Shown here: positions 60,569 through 64,000 of the stretch, piece after piece
Layout of the letters: each line of letters starts with the position of its first letter
Numbering within the stretch: position 1 is the stretch's first letter
Assembly (NCBI GenBank): GCA_019914945.1
Contig: CM034103.1
Coordinates: 16,644,785 to 16,708,784, forward strand
DNA length: 64,000 nt
Reading direction: 5' to 3'
Source of the DNA: Typha latifolia
Lineage: Eukaryota; Streptophyta; Magnoliopsida; Poales; Typhaceae
The notes under the pieces: generated by a model
What the model was told of the DNA's origin: nothing
Seen by the model: the letters and a program-made list of their open reading frames with translations, nothing else
The model's database searches: none
Made by a program: the position numbers and the translations under genes

Positions 60569-61528
60569 GGGAAGTTAAGAGGATGGAAGGTTGGTTTCTG
60601 CTAAGTTTGGAAACTCATTCCTGCCTCAGAGCTATATAAGGATGTACTTTTTTACTAGCTAATCCTAAAAAAAAAAGGTTGGGGTTGTTGAAATAGTCAG
60701 TTGGGTTTATCCTCTCTCTCTCTCTCTGTCCAACTATATTAGACCATAATTAGATACATACAAATCTCAGAAACAGTTTGGCATGCGGATGTCATCAAGG
60801 TATAATAAGAACTAAGAAGTATTAGTTGAATGAGGTCTTTTGCAACTCAATTGGCATAATATGAAAGCTAACTATATTCTTGTTTCAGTTTTATCTTTCC
60901 TTTTGATTATGGAGTTTCGATTTTCGGTTACATTTTTTTTTGGATGAAATTTTCAGTTCCATTTAATCTATATTTCCACAATAAACTAGATCTGACCCAA
61001 TATTTTACCTTGAAAAGTTGATCTTCTCTCTACCATCTCCCTGTTATCATGGCTGTTCCTAAGTTCAATCATCAAAGTTCTCTCTATATATACACTAAGC
61101 TTTTCAATAAGCTGGACAAGCAGGCAAGCACACGGCAGCACAAAACTGAGACAATACCACCAGAATCTGAGCTGAGTTCTAGCACAAAGGGTGACCATAA
61201 ATTAGTATGCCGTTTTCTCCTTAAAAAGGTGTCTAATATTGAATCAATTAAGCAACAGTGAGGCCCCAATAACCTCCATATCACATAGTATGGATTTATG
61301 ATGGAATAGTGCCTACCAAGATCATTTAGTACCAAGAAATATCCAAAGCTGGAAACAATTTACCGATCCTCACAATCAACTGGGTTCCAAAGCAACCAAT
61401 GGAAAAATGCATGTCTTAAATGACAGCAATGAAAATAATCCATTACAAAAAGGAAAAAAAATAATAATAATAGAAGAATCCTTCCCGTGGAATATTAGCT
61501 ATATATATTTTGCTCAATAATCACTGCT
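60569..61528. other. Intergenic DNA, no gene seen
   Basis: AT-rich with a short CT run near 60712-60728. A plus-strand open frame at 61049-61261 has no family resemblance. Confidence 0.5.
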
Positions 61529-63796
61529 TTATGCAGCAGCAGGGGCTGAAGCAGTATTTTTTCGAGGTGGTGCTCAGCAACAAAGACTCCATCATGCCAT
61601 ATGCTGTAAAACCAATGGCCACTGAAGGAACCACCTGCAAATATAGAGAAATTATAAAACTCCTCCATGCCTGCTGCTTGAAATAATTACAAGCTTATTA
61701 CACTTATTTTCACATTGGCTTGTTCAGTATTTCTCTAATTGCAAATCTCTAATGACAGTTATGTTACAACATTACCTTGAAGTATAGGATCACTGAGTTG
61801 ATTTAGAGCTTGCTGAGTCTGAACCTGGTAAGTTCATGGTTCGACTAGTACAACAGTACTGCCAGCAGCATTAACCAAACACAAGAGGTACAGGGAAGAG
61901 CTTATATACCTGCATATGTCTCCTGACAACATCCAATGGATAAGTGAGTCTGTCCAAACAGATGTCTTGTAGTATTCAGGTAAACAAGTGTTGGACTGGA
62001 ATGGGCAGCATTAGATGAGAAATTTAAGCAATATGATACGTATGGGCTGCATGTGCTGCAACTACAATCACATCAAATACTATATCCTCCACATTCTGTG
62101 AAAGATCATGTTATGAGTGATGACGCCAAAAGATGAGATTGCAATGCAGGACACGGAAGCTACTAGAGATCATCTAGATCGTTCTGTTGGTATGTCTTGC
62201 AAGAAACTCAGGAACTGGAAAGATTTGAAATAATGAGCAAGTCGTGTCAACTTCTGATAACAGATGGAAGCAAATGGCTTACATCAGTTTTCAGGGGAAG
62301 ATCCATCTTCCTTGGAATCCTTTTCAACAATTCATATTCTACTGCAAGCATAGCATACTCCCAAAGCTCCCCAACTCCAAACCCTACCCAAATAATATAG
62401 GCAACCTTTTGTTTGTATAGATGTGGCACTTGGCTAATTGTAATGACCAGATGCCTTCAAAGCACAAAATATGTTCACTGGTTAGCAATGTCATAGCTGA
62501 AGGATATCATTGCCTAAAAAGAATATTACATCACAACTTAGGGCAAACACTGACCTAAAACCATGATATAGAAAATGTATTCCACCTTCGAGATAAACTG
62601 ACCTAAAACCATGTTTTATCCCACCATATGCTGTCTGGACTTCAAAACTCAACCCACTATCAAGTTGGCCAGGGCTTCTATCCTGTGATCAAAGAGTCAA
62701 GAAGAATTTTCATCCTCTAAGTAAATGCCTAAATTGAAGGCATTAAAACAAAAAGTACAAAGATAAATATCTTGAAAAGAGGAGAAGACCAACGCATGTC
62801 ACCTATTAAATGCATAAAATGCACATGTGCCCTATCTCTATCAGTATATGAAGCCCATGTCTAGCAATTATATCACCTACTTAAACATAATGATCTTAAC
62901 TGAACAAGATGCAAGACAAAGGTTGAAGGCCAATGCTACAACATAACATGAGGAACAAGATAAGACTGCTATGTAAGGTAGAAGTATATACCAGGTAAGC
63001 AAGCTTTGTCTGAGCCAAATCCAAGGGATATGTACATAACACAGCAGTTCCACCAGCAGCTGAGCCAGCTAAAAGATTTACAATAGGCCCAGTCCCCAAT
63101 GAAGTATAGTTATTCAAGATCCAACATCTCTACCTCTCATACGTCATGTAGTTTAGTGCTACATAAGGAACAATCCGAAGCACACTAGCACCATTTCCAT
63201 CAACAGAATAAAGAAAGAAAGAAAGAAAAGAAGAAAATAGAAGTCAATACTAAATATTGCATGGCTTGTTATGCTAACACTGTACATTCATTAGCCATAA
63301 CTTACTTGTGGAAACCCAAAATACCCACACATCGTTCAGCTTCTTCAAGGATTGGAGAATTCCAAGGGATTCAAACCCTTCGAGTTTTCTCTAAAATAAT
63401 ACAAGAAAAGGATGATCTTCTTAGCCCTTACAAAACAAAGAACGTATATTGAACAGAAGAAAGCATAAATACTTAATGTAAGTCAAATTCCTAAGGCCTT
63501 TGTGCTGATATCAATTCGATGCAATAATGTGCATTGTAATGTGAAAAATTAGAATCATTACTTTAAATCAATGAGAAAAGAAATAACAGACAAAGAAATG
63601 TGGCAAAAAAACATAACAATGAATACTAAACATAAACCTGCAATAGTATCTTGACCCATTCTGATGGCGCCATGGCCGTCTTAGAGAACACTATCGCAGC
63701 TCCTCCAGCAATCAATTTCTTAACGTACACGAGCAACACATCAACCATGCAAACACTAACATCCTCTGCCGCCGCTGCTGACGTCATTGTCGACAT
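61529..63796 (-). pseudogene. Unprocessed pseudogene of a mitochondrial CoA-type carrier
   Basis: The order of conserved pieces follows plant mitochondrial carriers of the CoAc1 type (At1g14560-like). Exon 1 (63796-63638) has VKKLIAGGAAIVFSKTAMAP with damaged signature (SEWVKI in place of LERVKI). The next exon (about 63390-63306) keeps EGFESLGILQSLKKL then shifts frame. The third (about 63198-62992) keeps GASVLRIVPY and GTAVLCTYPLDLAQTKLAYL but has an in-frame TAG after MTYER and no AG acceptor. About 62400-62280 is a distorted fourth exon. About 61980-61912 keeps the TYPLDVVRR-like segment with a short deletion that shifts the frame. The last exon (from 61634) begins VVPSVAIGFTAYGMM and then shifts frame. 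Introns remain, so this is a decayed gene copy rather than a retrocopy. Confidence 0.8.
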
Positions 63797-64000
63797 CTCC
63801 AAATTCGATAAAAATCTGATCTTTGAACCTTTATATTTTATACTACCAATAACAATTGAACACAGAAATGAGCTAAACTAGGCCGTCCAAAACGGAATGA
63901 TAGTCACTCTGCGAGCAATTTGGCAAACTACTTATCCATCTATCTATGGGAAGGCAAGTGGTCTAATAGCCACAAGCTCAATCAAGTAGTTGCCTTTCCC
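63797..64000. other. Upstream flank of the carrier pseudogene
   Basis: A TATAAAAT sequence at about 63835-63842 on the minus strand lies 40 bases above the pseudogene start. Nothing else is seen to the right edge. Confidence 0.4.

Noticed and set aside
61049..61261. Plus-strand 70-residue frame
   Set aside because: No family, no signal, no promoter; overlaps equally long frames on the other strand.

Overview
This window is nuclear DNA of a flowering plant. Most genes are interrupted by GT-AG introns, the intergenic DNA is AT-rich with many dinucleotide microsatellites, and every recognisable protein belongs to a plant family (NHL/LEA_2, LOB-domain, INDETERMINATE-domain, ALE2-type receptor kinase, MSI4/FVE). 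Several first exons are GC-rich at their 5' end (NHL, DUF761 protein, reticulocalbin, SurE), which suggests a monocot, but species cannot be fixed from sequence alone. All exon structures below were worked out by hand from splice sites, reading phase and family knowledge.

Layout. 1-1323: first exon of an unrecognised minus-strand gene with its promoter. 2091-2930 (-): DUF4408/DUF761 protein with three internal repeats. 5407-6129 (+): NHL/LEA_2 membrane protein. 6855-13051 (-): MSI4/FVE WD40 protein, 15 exons. 13.98-15.03 kb: decayed transposon-like DNA. 15.43-16.65 kb (-): wrecked glycine-rich cell-wall protein gene. 17184-18182 (-): LOB-domain factor. 19186-23159 (-): CwfJ/Cwf19-like protein with two CCCH fingers, 10 exons. 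25186-31687 (+): ALE2-like receptor kinase, 19 exons. 33766-38016 (+): DRG GTPase, 11 exons. 39673-43509 (+): reticulocalbin/calumenin-type EF-hand protein, 6 exons. 47964-49671 (-): INDETERMINATE-domain zinc finger, 3 exons. 54685-57832 (-): SurE-like phosphatase/nucleotidase, 10 exons. 58821-59631 (+): small acidic protein built of two copies of one module. 60261-60491 (-): secreted eight-cysteine peptide. 61529-63796 (-): intron-containing pseudogene of a mitochondrial CoA-type carrier.

The genes do not form a pathway; this is an ordinary gene-rich plant segment. Broad themes are chromatin and transcription (FVE, LBD, IDD), RNA processing (CwfJ protein), epidermal signalling (ALE2), translation-linked GTPase (DRG) and ER calcium handling (reticulocalbin).

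The most unusual signals are a textbook U12-type AT-AC intron inside the CwfJ-domain gene, a cluster of GC-AG introns in four neighbouring genes, tandem duplication of 129-bp phase-1 exons in the ALE2 ectodomain, a plant protein with a triplicated serine/arginine-rich module, complementary GA and CT microsatellites flanking the IDD coding region, and two decayed genes whose breaks can be read directly.
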